A stretch of DNA of 64,000 nucleotides from Lacinutrix himadriensis (lineage in GTDB: Bacteria; Bacteroidota; Bacteroidia; Flavobacteriales; Flavobacteriaceae), in NCBI RefSeq assembly GCF_001418105.1, contig NZ_LIQI01000006.1, positions 1 through 64,000 on the forward strand, written 5' to 3'. Each line of letters starts with the position of its first letter. Positions within the stretch are counted from its first letter, which is position 1. Below the pieces are notes generated by a model that saw nothing but the letters and a program-made list of their open reading frames with translations, was not told where the DNA came from and did not search any database. Made by a program: the position numbers and the translations under genes. This document shows positions 18,177-26,208 of this stretch, piece by piece.

Positions 18177-18217
18177 AAACTCCATATCCAAATGAAAATT
18201 ATTGTGATATGGAGTTT
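18177..18217 (-). terminator. Terminator of the six-gene lipoprotein/Lgt unit
   Basis: Hairpin with arms AAACTCCATATC and GATATGGAGTTT, 38 bp behind the stop of the MopE-like gene. The stem core resembles the terminator at 15553-15601 (CCATATC / GATATGG), which follows the related small cluster, consistent with shared ancestry. Confidence 0.7.
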
Positions 18218-18254
18218 ATGAAATTAGTAAAAAAAGTTTTAGTGCTTTAATATA

Positions 18255-18953
18255 TTAATTTTCATCTATTACACCATCACAATCATTATCTATGCCATCT
18301 AGCACTTCAATGTTATACGGATGAATAGCTGCATTAGAATCATCACAATCAATATTATTGTTAACGCCAGAAGCTGGTGGTGGTAAAGCTGCACCTGCAC
18401 CATAACCATCTCCATCTGCATCTGTATAATATTCTAAAATATCTGAATTACCATCGCAATTATCATCAATTCCATTACCTAAAACTTCATCTGCTAAAGG
18501 ATTTATGTTTGCATCACTGTCACCACAATCTCCAGCATAATAAGAATAACCACTAGGTATACTTTCACCTACCAATAACTCTACAACTTCTGTTGCGTTT
18601 GGATTACCAAAACCATCTCCATCTGCATCTACAAATAAGGTTATCGATATGTAACCATCACAATCTTCATCAATACCATTGTCAAGAATTTCTGTAGCAC
18701 CTGGATATGCAGTTGCATCGTTGTCATTACAATCGGTGTTATCCATTATATAGTTTACAGGAACATCATCAGCTGTGTAAGAAGTAGAAGATACGGATGC
18801 GTCGCCATAGCCATCTTGATCTATGTCTGGCCAATAATTTTGGAAATCTTGTGGTGGATCACTTATACCATCTCCACATCCAGCACCGATTATAAATACT
18901 GCTGATACTAACAGCATCACTGGTAAAATTGTTTTAAAAAATCGTTTTTTCAT
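18255..18953 (-). CDS. MopE-like lipoprotein with repeated calcium-type motifs
   Basis: A 232-residue lipoprotein (lipobox IGAGC, Cys26) made of three copies of the MopE / 'putative metal-binding motif' repeat. Each copy has an EF-hand-like D.D.DG.G loop (DIDQDGYGD, DADGDGFGN, DADGDGYGA), a DC.D.....P.A.E segment and a closing GIDE/DDCDG. The paired Cys residues in each repeat probably form disulphides. Such repeats bind Ca2+ and are found in secreted surface proteins. The gene starts 4 bp behind the Lgt-like gene and is last in the unit. A decayed paralogue lies at 16562-17002. Confidence 0.85.
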   Translation of the reverse strand: MKKRFFKTILPVMLLVSAVFIIGAGCGDGISDPPQDFQNYWPDIDQDGYGDASVSSTSYTADDVPVNYIMDNTDCNDNDATAYPGATEILDNGIDEDCDGYISITLFVDADGDGFGNPNATEVVELLVGESIPSGYSYYAGDCGDSDANINPLADEVLGNGIDDNCDGNSDILEYYTDADGDGYGAGAALPPPASGVNNNIDCDDSNAAIHPYNIEVLDGIDNDCDGVIDEN

Positions 18954-18957
18954 AATG

Positions 18958-19758
18958 TTAAGTATTAATTAAGTTAGTGTTTGTTCGTTTATAAAATTTA
19001 AAATAAAAATAAGCTGCAATTGCTATTAGACAAAGCCCTATAAATTGCGAATGAGACAATATGTTATCTATAATATAGCCTCTGTTATCTCCTCTAAAAA
19101 GTTCTAGAATACCTCTACCAAAAGCATATAGCATTAAATAGATTAAGAAAATTTGTCCGTTAAACTGTTTGTGCTTTTTAATTACAAATAGCGTTAACAT
19201 TATAGCTATTAATAGCGCTACCTCATATAATTGTGTTGGGTGAACCGAAATACCATGTGTTGTTGGAAAAATGATTCCGATACTACTATCTGTTGGCGCT
19301 CCGTAACAACATCCTGCGGCAAAACAACCTATTCTACCTATGGCATGCACAATAGTAGTCGTGATTGCAAATATATCTAGCATAGGTAAAACGGGAATGT
19401 TATGCTTTTTTAAATACCAAATAACATAAGGAATAATCACTACAAACGATCCATAAAACACAAAACCTCCTGAAAAATTATCAGACATTAAACTTGGGTT
19501 TTGCATGTAAGGCAAAGGATCTTGTAAATAGTAAAACAACTTTCCGCCAACAAAACCTGCAACAAAAATCCCATAGAAGAAACTATTGGAAAGCTTTGTA
19601 ATCCCTAATTCTTTTTTAGCGCTCCTCTTTGTATAAAGCGCTGCTATTAATGTACCTAATGCAATTAAAGTTGCATAGGTATAAACAGTAACTTGTTCTA
19701 CACCAAAAAGGCTTGCCAAGAAATCTGGAAGAGAAAAATCTAATAATTTTGGAAACAT
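18958..19758 (-). CDS. lgt: Lgt-family prolipoprotein diacylglyceryl transferase (operon-embedded copy)
   Basis: A 266-residue membrane protein with about seven hydrophobic helices. The Lgt signature is seen as HAIGRIGCFAAGCCYG (residues about 138-153), containing the essential Arg, followed by HPTQLYE and FGRGILELFRGD near the C-terminus. The family transfers diacylglycerol from phosphatidylglycerol to the lipobox Cys of pre-lipoproteins. Here it is flanked by lipoprotein genes on both sides with gaps of 25 and 4 bp. The Cys-rich CFAAGCCYG version and the divergent N-terminus suggest a paralogue rather than the housekeeping enzyme, but that cannot be settled from this window. Confidence 0.85.
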   Translation of the reverse strand: MFPKLLDFSLPDFLASLFGVEQVTVYTYATLIALGTLIAALYTKRSAKKELGITKLSNSFFYGIFVAGFVGGKLFYYLQDPLPYMQNPSLMSDNFSGGFVFYGSFVVIIPYVIWYLKKHNIPVLPMLDIFAITTTIVHAIGRIGCFAAGCCYGAPTDSSIGIIFPTTHGISVHPTQLYEVALLIAIMLTLFVIKKHKQFNGQIFLIYLMLYAFGRGILELFRGDNRGYIIDNILSHSQFIGLCLIAIAAYFYFKFYKRTNTNLINT

Positions 19759-19783
19759 ATTCTGTTTAGTGCTTTATAATAGA

Positions 19784-20104
19784 TTATTTATTTTTATTAG
19801 CGTTATAATAATTAAAAGCTTCAGAAAACTTCATTCCAAAAAAAGCATCCCTATCTTCATAAAAAACTACTTTTACGCCATCTACAAAATCATTTAAAAA
19901 GATGATTTCATGAAAATCTTTTTCGGCCATTTTTTTGCCATTAATCAAATAGTATTTCACTATTTCTCTTTTTTCGTCTTCACTTAGCTCCTTGGCAGCT
20001 TCGGTTATAGTTGTATTTTCTAATTGCGTTGTTTTACTTTCGTTTTTACAATTAAAAACAAGCAAACCAATAGCAATAACGAGGTACTTAAATTGTATTT
20101 TCAT
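19784..20104 (-). CDS. Small putative lipoprotein (paralogue of the one at 15709-16035)
   Basis: A 106-residue protein with lipobox LLVFNC (Cys19), a short polar linker, the shared LSEDEKREIVKYYL segment and a C-terminal FSEAFNYYNANK. It lies 11 bp behind the 148-residue lipoprotein and 25 bp before the Lgt-like gene, in a six-gene unit. The function is unknown. Confidence 0.75.
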   Translation of the reverse strand: MKIQFKYLVIAIGLLVFNCKNESKTTQLENTTITEAAKELSEDEKREIVKYYLINGKKMAEKDFHEIIFLNDFVDGVKVVFYEDRDAFFGMKFSEAFNYYNANKNK

Positions 20105-20115
20105 ATTACTTTATT

Positions 20116-20562
20116 TTATAAAACTTCATCTATAATAACACAGAATTCCACTTCTATACTACCGCTAACAACATCTAATCTAATTTCATCACCTACTGCT
20201 GTTCCTGCGCGTTGACATGTTACAGTTACTAACTGCTCTGTTCCTCCATCAATAGTCATTCTTCCTACTCCTGTTTCATTTAACAGTATCACATTTGTAG
20301 TAAAAAATAATGTTGTAGCTCCCGTAAAAGATGCTATTTCAATTCCGGGCGCTCCATAAGGTCCGTTACTCGCATTTGGAAAATACTGTGTGTTTAATTC
20401 CGATTCAGGTATAATGGTTTGATCATTACTGTTTCCGTCTAAATAAGAAAAGCCTTGATAGTTACAAACATTGGTATTTGGTGCGCTGTTATCATCATTA
20501 TCACAATTAAAGAAGGATAATGCTAATATTAGTACGAATGCTGTTTTTATAATTGATTTCAT
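20116..20562 (-). CDS. Small lipoprotein (paralogue of the one at 16042-16473)
   Basis: A 148-residue lipoprotein (lipobox LSFFNC, Cys20) with an acidic linker DNDDNS and a beta-rich domain containing VTCQRAGTAVGDEIRLDV and a CVIIDE end. It pairs with the 106-residue lipoprotein directly downstream. The same pair, in the same order, occurs at 15709-16473. No known family or function. Confidence 0.8.
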   Translation of the reverse strand: MKSIIKTAFVLILALSFFNCDNDDNSAPNTNVCNYQGFSYLDGNSNDQTIIPESELNTQYFPNASNGPYGAPGIEIASFTGATTLFFTTNVILLNETGVGRMTIDGGTEQLVTVTCQRAGTAVGDEIRLDVVSGSIEVEFCVIIDEVL

Positions 20563-20596
20563 AATTAGGGATGTTTATTATTTTTATTAAATAGAA

Positions 20597-21628
20597 TTAA
20601 TTTATAATGTCTAAGCCGTATAAATACTTGCCATTTATGGGGTATTCATTAACCGTATCACTTATGAGTTTAATTTCAAAAACGATAGAATTCATGGTAA
20701 ATGGATTGGTGTAATTAAAATAGAAACTGTCATCACAAGCATCATAAGCAGCATTTATTTGTCTATCTCCTCCAGGAGCTAAAAGCGTATTCGCACTCAA
20801 ACTAAGACTGTTTGTCAAATCTTTTATTACAGAAACTTGCGGTACACTTCCACTTAGATCTACTTTTAAAAGTTCTAGTGTATAACTACTAGCAATAGTC
20901 TCGTCCGACTTTAAAATATAAAGCGTATTATCATCCACATACTCCAGACTTCTATAAAAAACCTTATTTGTAGTTTCATTATACGTTTCTAAAAGATCAT
21001 CGCTCCAAGTATCTGTTGTTTTATTGTAAGTAAGAAGTTTGGTATTCGCTAAATAATACAGCTTGTCTAGATTGTTTGATGTGGATTTGAATAGCAATAG
21101 TGTAGTTGCTCCAGAATTACTAATATCTACATTTTGAATTGTTTGACCAACAGCACTACCAGACGCATCAATTATGGTATAATCCGATAAAACACTAGAA
21201 CCAATATAAGTGTGTTTTATAGAGTATAAACTGTTTCCTAAATATTCATAATTATAACCGCCATTAAAAGTACTTTGCGTTACGGTATTCGAATTGATAT
21301 TGTACTTAAATATAGCTGGATGATAGGTAAATTGATATGTGATTTCTCCTGTATTCGGATTTATAGCAGATAGCATTTCACTTAACGGTCCTCCTGTTGC
21401 ATTATTTAATGCATTTCCAGAAGTAAGCGCCATTGGCGTCGAGAGCACATTGGATTTTTCGTATTCAAAAATATCAAAAACACCAACCGATGAATCTGGG
21501 ATATCTACAGCCATTGTGTAAAACTTAGCATCACAAACGGTTGTGACATCATTATCTTCGTCGGAATCACAACTACTAATAAAAGTAGCTATTAACATAG
21601 TAAAGAATACTGTTTTAATTGTTTTCAT
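20597..21628 (-). CDS. Lipoprotein of unknown function, probably beta-propeller
   Basis: A 343-residue lipoprotein (lipobox FISSC, Cys20) with an acidic DSDEDND linker. Repeated short strands with patterns such as IFKYNINSNTVTQ, KLLTYNKTTDTW and LELLKVDLSG suggest a seven-bladed propeller-like protein. No catalytic motif is seen. The gene starts 9 bp behind the T9SS/LRR protein gene and is the second gene of the unit. Confidence 0.7.
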   Translation of the reverse strand: MKTIKTVFFTMLIATFISSCDSDEDNDVTTVCDAKFYTMAVDIPDSSVGVFDIFEYEKSNVLSTPMALTSGNALNNATGGPLSEMLSAINPNTGEITYQFTYHPAIFKYNINSNTVTQSTFNGGYNYEYLGNSLYSIKHTYIGSSVLSDYTIIDASGSAVGQTIQNVDISNSGATTLLLFKSTSNNLDKLYYLANTKLLTYNKTTDTWSDDLLETYNETTNKVFYRSLEYVDDNTLYILKSDETIASSYTLELLKVDLSGSVPQVSVIKDLTNSLSLSANTLLAPGGDRQINAAYDACDDSFYFNYTNPFTMNSIVFEIKLISDTVNEYPINGKYLYGLDIIN

Positions 21629-21637
21629 AATTTAGAA

Positions 21638-24442
21638 TTACTGTTTTACAATTTTTTTAGTGGAAACACCTTCCTTCGTTCTTACTTGTAAAAAGTATAA
21701 ACCGTTAGATAGACTAGAAGTGTTTAAGGTATTCTCTCCTTTTTGAAGTTGTCCTTGTTTAACAACTTGCCCATTTACAGTTATTAAACTATAATTAGCA
21801 TCTTCTTGTATGGATACAGTTAGACTATTATTTACTGGATTAGGAAAAGCATTAAAACTACTTTTAAATACTTCAGAAACACTTAAACTACAATTTGCAT
21901 TAGATACTTCTATTTGATAAGGAAGCACACTGTAGTTTGCATTGTTACTTTCTATTTTAACATAATAGAAGCTACTCAATGGAGAATAAACGTATCTGGT
22001 TAACGGATCGGAACTAGTTACATAAAATGGTGGTGTTGTTTGTTGATAACTATCAAAAAAGGTTACTTTATAGGTTAAACCTACTGGAATATTTTTTATT
22101 ATAACTTCTGTACCAACACCTGCCTCTAAAGGGAATGTAAAAAAATCTACATCGCCTGGCTCTCCAATAGTAGGATTATAAATATTACAAAGTGGAATAT
22201 TTACAGCTTGCGCAAAACTATCATTAGGTTCGTAGTTATCATAAGCTGTTGTTGCACAATCTTCATTAAAACCCGTTTGCGCATCTACATTGGTCCAATT
22301 TATTGTACTCCAAGCTGCATCATCTACTTGAATACAATTTAAGTTTGGGTTATTTCCTGCTTGAAATAAAACAAAATTGGTATTGTTTCCATTTTTAACA
22401 TTAAGACTGCTTAGCAGGTTATCTCCAGATCTAAAGTCTATTAAATTAGAAAAACCAGAAGCATCAAAACTTGTTAATTGATTGTTGTTAATTAATAAAT
22501 CTGTTAACAGACTGGAATTATTAATCGTTAAGCTCGAAATCTGATTTTGACTACATGACAAATACGTTAAGTTCGGATTTAATGTCACATCTAGAGTTGT
22601 TAAAGCATTGCCACTACAATTTAGCGTAGTTAAATTTATATTGGAAGAAACGTCTAAAGTAGCAATAGAATTGGTATGGCAATACAAGAATTCTAATGCT
22701 ACAAAATCTTCTATTCCTGTCATATCAACAATACCTTGATCTTCTAAATCTAAAGTGGTTAATGCATCTATATTTGCTGTTGGCACATAATCATCCAAAG
22801 AACCAGAATCATGACCTAGTGCAATTAAGCGTGCTTCAAAATTATCGTCTGGCACGTAGGTTAATGCAGGTGACACTATTGTAGTAGTATAAGTATTTGT
22901 AACCACAGCAGGATTAAAATCAAAGAAAATACTAGCAGTAGCGTCAAATGCATCTCCAACTGCAACCGTACTTTTCGGTTTTATTTTATAAAAAATCCAA
23001 CCATGACTTCCTGGCTCATTTGTTGTTGCATCGTCTAAGTTTATATTATTAAATGTATATGTAAGTTCATTTCCATTCGCAACAGTCGTTGTATACGCAT
23101 GTGAAGCAGAAATTGGCTGAAACGTAGCCCAATCTAAATCCGCATCTAAATCTGTTTTAACCGAAATGTTTACTGCAGAAGCTGTTCCTGTATTCTGAAA
23201 ACGAATTCTGTATGTTAAATCATCTCCTATTTGGGTTGGCGAAATTTCATCCCCTTCCATACATAATACATCATTAGGGTCATAACCATTTACAACCGTT
23301 TGATTGAAATTAATAATATTATTAGATGGATTTATATCCGCAATTGGAGTAATGTTTCCTGTAAAGCTTAAAACGTCTCCACTATTTACAGTAGGAGGAG
23401 ATAGTACGTTAAATGAAAGTGTAATATTCCTAAACTCTAAAGGTGTTAAATTGCTATAAGACCAAGTAATAGTCCCGCCTGTTACACTTGTTGGTATAAC
23501 GGATGCTGAATTAGTAACATACGCTAGTTTAGAGCTATCAAAATTTAAAACAAGAGACTCACTTCCTGTTGTAATATTTCCATTATTTCCATAAATTAAG
23601 TCATAAGAAGCAACAAATCCTGGTCTAGCTAAATTTTGACTTACTAATTGTGCTTGCACTTCTACTCCATTAATATTACTAGTCAAACAGAAATCGTTAT
23701 TTAAGTATGACGTAGATGATGAGTTAATGGTTAAATTAATTCCATTTGGAGTAGCAACTATATTACCATTATTAACAGGTTCTATTAAAAAATTACCTGA
23801 AGTATTTGGTAAAATAAAATTATAAACACCATTAATGGTAGCCGTATATGCCGAAGAGTTATCACTTAAGTCTGTAATTTTAATCGGAAAATTATTCAGC
23901 ATATTATTATAAGTACAGCCAGTAGTATTTACATTACCACTTACCGTTATAGGATTATAAGCTCCTAATGCTACGCCATCTAGAAAAAACTGACAAGAAG
24001 GAATTGTTATTCGTAATTGGTAATTTCCAGCAGGCAAATTAGCAAACACTAACGAACTATGCTTAGGACTTGGCCAATCGGTACAAGTACCTGTAACTGT
24101 ATTTATAGAAGTTGCACTAATAACTGCACTATTAGTATCTACTAACTCAAATATAGCTGCAGTTCCACTATATATAACTGCATATTCTAATTCTAACTCA
24201 TAATCTCCAGATAACCCAACACTAAAAACGGAAGAGGTTATCGTTGTTGCTGGATTACCTAAATTATTTACAAACATAGATTGGCATCCTCCATTAAACC
24301 AAGATTTGGTAGCGGGTGCTGAAGCAACAGACCAAAAACCAATATCTAAAGCATCGTTAAATCCGCCATTTGGAATTAATACCGTTTGCGCTTGTGTTAT
24401 ACTTACAATGAACATAGCAAGTAATAGTAGTGTTTTCTTCAT
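21638..24442 (-). CDS. Large secreted LRR protein with DUF7619-like domain and T9SS type A sorting domain
   Basis: A 934-residue protein with signal peptide MKKTLLLLAMFIVSITQAQ. Residues of about 20-160 form a carbohydrate-binding-like beta domain, and about 170-380 hold further Ig-like domains. DPNDVLCMEGDEISPTQIGD at about 387 starts a DUF11/DUF7619-type domain common in Bacteroidota surface proteins. From about residue 530 there are leucine-rich repeats (VPDDNFEARLIALGHDSG ... LTTLNCSGNALTTLDV). A pre-peptidase-like beta domain and a type A T9SS domain (FPNPVNNSLTV ... GLYFLQV ... KKIVKQ) follow. It is the first gene of the six-gene unit, with the AAGGGGTAACA motif 77-87 bp upstream. Likely a surface adhesin or binding protein. 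Confidence 0.85.
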   Translation of the reverse strand: MKKTLLLLAMFIVSITQAQTVLIPNGGFNDALDIGFWSVASAPATKSWFNGGCQSMFVNNLGNPATTITSSVFSVGLSGDYELELEYAVIYSGTAAIFELVDTNSAVISATSINTVTGTCTDWPSPKHSSLVFANLPAGNYQLRITIPSCQFFLDGVALGAYNPITVSGNVNTTGCTYNNMLNNFPIKITDLSDNSSAYTATINGVYNFILPNTSGNFLIEPVNNGNIVATPNGINLTINSSSTSYLNNDFCLTSNINGVEVQAQLVSQNLARPGFVASYDLIYGNNGNITTGSESLVLNFDSSKLAYVTNSASVIPTSVTGGTITWSYSNLTPLEFRNITLSFNVLSPPTVNSGDVLSFTGNITPIADINPSNNIINFNQTVVNGYDPNDVLCMEGDEISPTQIGDDLTYRIRFQNTGTASAVNISVKTDLDADLDWATFQPISASHAYTTTVANGNELTYTFNNINLDDATTNEPGSHGWIFYKIKPKSTVAVGDAFDATASIFFDFNPAVVTNTYTTTIVSPALTYVPDDNFEARLIALGHDSGSLDDYVPTANIDALTTLDLEDQGIVDMTGIEDFVALEFLYCHTNSIATLDVSSNINLTTLNCSGNALTTLDVTLNPNLTYLSCSQNQISSLTINNSSLLTDLLINNNQLTSFDASGFSNLIDFRSGDNLLSSLNVKNGNNTNFVLFQAGNNPNLNCIQVDDAAWSTINWTNVDAQTGFNEDCATTAYDNYEPNDSFAQAVNIPLCNIYNPTIGEPGDVDFFTFPLEAGVGTEVIIKNIPVGLTYKVTFFDSYQQTTPPFYVTSSDPLTRYVYSPLSSFYYVKIESNNANYSVLPYQIEVSNANCSLSVSEVFKSSFNAFPNPVNNSLTVSIQEDANYSLITVNGQVVKQGQLQKGENTLNTSSLSNGLYFLQVRTKEGVSTKKIVKQ

Positions 24443-24518
24443 GATTCTTAAATTTTAAAGATTAAAAAAAGCTTCGTTTTATCCGCTTTCTATTTCTATA
24501 TCCAAAAACGATACGAAA

Positions 24519-24530
24519 TGTTACCCCTTT
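24519..24530 (-). promoter_or_regulatory. AAGGGGTAACA motif upstream of the six-gene unit
   Basis: On the minus strand AAAGGGGTAACA is followed by TTTCGTATCGTTTTTGGATATA, similar in layout to the sequence before the small lipoprotein pair at 16541. It lies 77-88 bp upstream of the start codon at 24442. Confidence 0.4.
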
Positions 24531-24707
24531 TTCAATTAAAAAAAGAATCGCCAGCAAAAAAGGCTGTTTTCTCACTGACGATTTACTTAACTGATAACTA
24601 ATTAATAGCACCTGCAAAATACCATGTAATAAAAAGACTACATACAACCATTCAACGAACAGTCGTTTTCGCGTATGGAAAGAACCCTTTCATTCCATGA
24701 AAGATAA

Positions 24708-24739
24708 TTTGTGCTATTCTAAAAAACGACTTATGTTTG
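24708..24739 (+). promoter_or_regulatory. Bacteroidota-type promoter
   Basis: TTTG at 24708-24711, a 20-bp spacer and TATGTTTG at 24732-24739 match the flavobacterial -33/-7 consensus. Transcription would begin about 14 nt before the ATG at 24759. A second TAnnTTTG (TATATTTG, 24746-24753) lies so close to the ATG that it would give a leaderless mRNA. Confidence 0.65.
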
Positions 24740-24758
24740 TAATTGTATATTTGAAACT

Positions 24759-25277
24759 ATGGAACAACAACTTTTAAACCTATTGATGTATATCATTCCT
24801 GCCTTGGTTACAGGAGCAATTGCTTTTCTATTTTTTAGAGAACATATAGAAAATGAAAACAACCGAAGAACTTTTTTAATGCATAAAGAATTGCAAAAAG
24901 AATCGTTCCCACTTCGCTTGCAAGCGTATGAGCGATTAACACTTTTCCTAGAAAGAATTGTTCCTGCAAAATTACTGTTAAGAGTGCACCCAACATCATC
25001 AAGTAAAGAAGATTACGAATCTTTACTAATAGCTTCTATTGAACAAGAAATGGAGCACAATTTAGCCCAACAAATATATGTTTCTGAGGAATGCTGGATT
25101 GTTGTTAACGCTTCAAAAAACGCTACTATTCAGTTAATACGAAAAGCTACTTTATTAGAAAAAACAGATTCGGCCAACAAACTTCGCGAAGTTATTTTAA
25201 CCGAAATGATAGAAGGACACCCACCAAGTAACGCTGGGTTATCATACATAAGAGACGAAGTAAGTAAAATGTTTTAA
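24759..25277 (+). CDS. Conserved flavobacterial membrane-anchored protein
   Basis: A 172-residue protein with one N-terminal transmembrane helix (LLMYIIPALVTGAIAFLFF) and a cytoplasmic helical domain rich in charged residues (KELQKESFPLRLQAYERL, FLERIVPAKLLLRVHP). This architecture is familiar from short uncharacterised Flavobacteriia proteins (a DUF7935-like family, from memory). The role is unknown. It is monocistronic and converges on the patatin gene with only 9 bp between the stop codons. Confidence 0.75.
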   Translation: MEQQLLNLLMYIIPALVTGAIAFLFFREHIENENNRRTFLMHKELQKESFPLRLQAYERLTLFLERIVPAKLLLRVHPTSSSKEDYESLLIASIEQEMEHNLAQQIYVSEECWIVVNASKNATIQLIRKATLLEKTDSANKLREVILTEMIEGHPPSNAGLSYIRDEVSKMF

Positions 25278-25286
25278 ATCTTGTAA

Positions 25287-26198
25287 TTAATACTTTACAG
25301 CAACCGTACTAGAATCTTTTCCATGCTTATCTTCTGCATACAAAAAGCCATCTAACCACCAAGCAGTCATTAGTTTTTTACTAAATATCAAAGAGTTTTC
25401 GGTGAGTTTTGTTGGCGTATAGTACAGGTTTAGTTTCACACCTCTATGCTTTGCTGCCAACTTACCAATAGCAATATCACTTTTTTCTACTTGATCTAAT
25501 AAGTGACCAAATAAATTCAACATTAAAGAAAAAGGATTTTTACCAAGCACCTTATTGTACTCCATATTTTCACTCTCTAGAATAATTGCATCAATCTCTG
25601 TTGCACCACGCTTAACTGCTTCACGAATAGGTACTACACAACCAAAAGCACCATCTGCATATTCAAAACCGTCTACTTTTGCTAAAGACATAAACGGAAT
25701 ATAATTACACGAAATCCATATCCAGTTGCAAAACTCTTCATAACTAAACTCTTTAATAGACTTATACTCTACTCTATTTTTAGAAAGATTAGAAACTGTT
25801 ACCACCACATCTTTTCCGCTTTTTATAATCGCATTATATTCCTGTTCCGAAAAATTTCTCTTGATATGCCTTCTTAAACTTTTACTTTCACCAAAAGTGC
25901 GTTTTCGCTTAATAAACTGCCAGATAGAGTTTATATAATTAATAGAAACATACTCGCGTCCATCTTTTTTATGCTGCACAAAAGGGTTTACGCTAAAAAT
26001 ATTATGCTGACTCACATTAGTAAACATATCATACAGCTTACCAACATCATTTAACGCCAAATGAGGCACTAACAAACTTCCTGTAGAAGTCCCCAAATAC
26101 ATATCGTACTCGCGTTTTTCATGCTCTATTAAATATTGCGCTACGCCACCGGCAAAAGCACCTTTGCTTCCTCCTCCAGATATTACTAATGCTCGCAT
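25287..26198 (-). CDS. Patatin-like phospholipase
   Basis: A 303-residue protein with the patatin signature. The oxyanion loop is GGGSKGAFAGG at residues 8-18, the nucleophile Ser38 is in GTSTG, and the catalytic Asp is in YADGAFG near residue 180. There is no signal peptide, so it is cytoplasmic or membrane-associated. The family hydrolyses acyl esters of phospholipids. It starts 10 bp behind the M1 aminopeptidase gene and is probably cotranscribed with it. Confidence 0.9.
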   Translation of the reverse strand: MRALVISGGGSKGAFAGGVAQYLIEHEKREYDMYLGTSTGSLLVPHLALNDVGKLYDMFTNVSQHNIFSVNPFVQHKKDGREYVSINYINSIWQFIKRKRTFGESKSLRRHIKRNFSEQEYNAIIKSGKDVVVTVSNLSKNRVEYKSIKEFSYEEFCNWIWISCNYIPFMSLAKVDGFEYADGAFGCVVPIREAVKRGATEIDAIILESENMEYNKVLGKNPFSLMLNLFGHLLDQVEKSDIAIGKLAAKHRGVKLNLYYTPTKLTENSLIFSKKLMTAWWLDGFLYAEDKHGKDSSTVAVKY

Positions 26199-26208
26199 TA
26201 AATTATTT

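Larger units (their letters stand above)
24443..24758. other. Divergent intergenic region between the LRR/T9SS unit and the 24759 gene
   Basis: These 316 bp contain the AAGGGGTAACA element of the minus-strand unit at 24519-24530 and the promoter of the plus-strand gene at 24708-24739. I found no further gene or RNA. Confidence 0.6.

Noticed and set aside
24462-24647. Small minus-strand gene upstream of the LRR/T9SS gene
   Set aside because: It lies in the promoter region, has no homologous look, and covers the conserved AAGGGGTAACA element.
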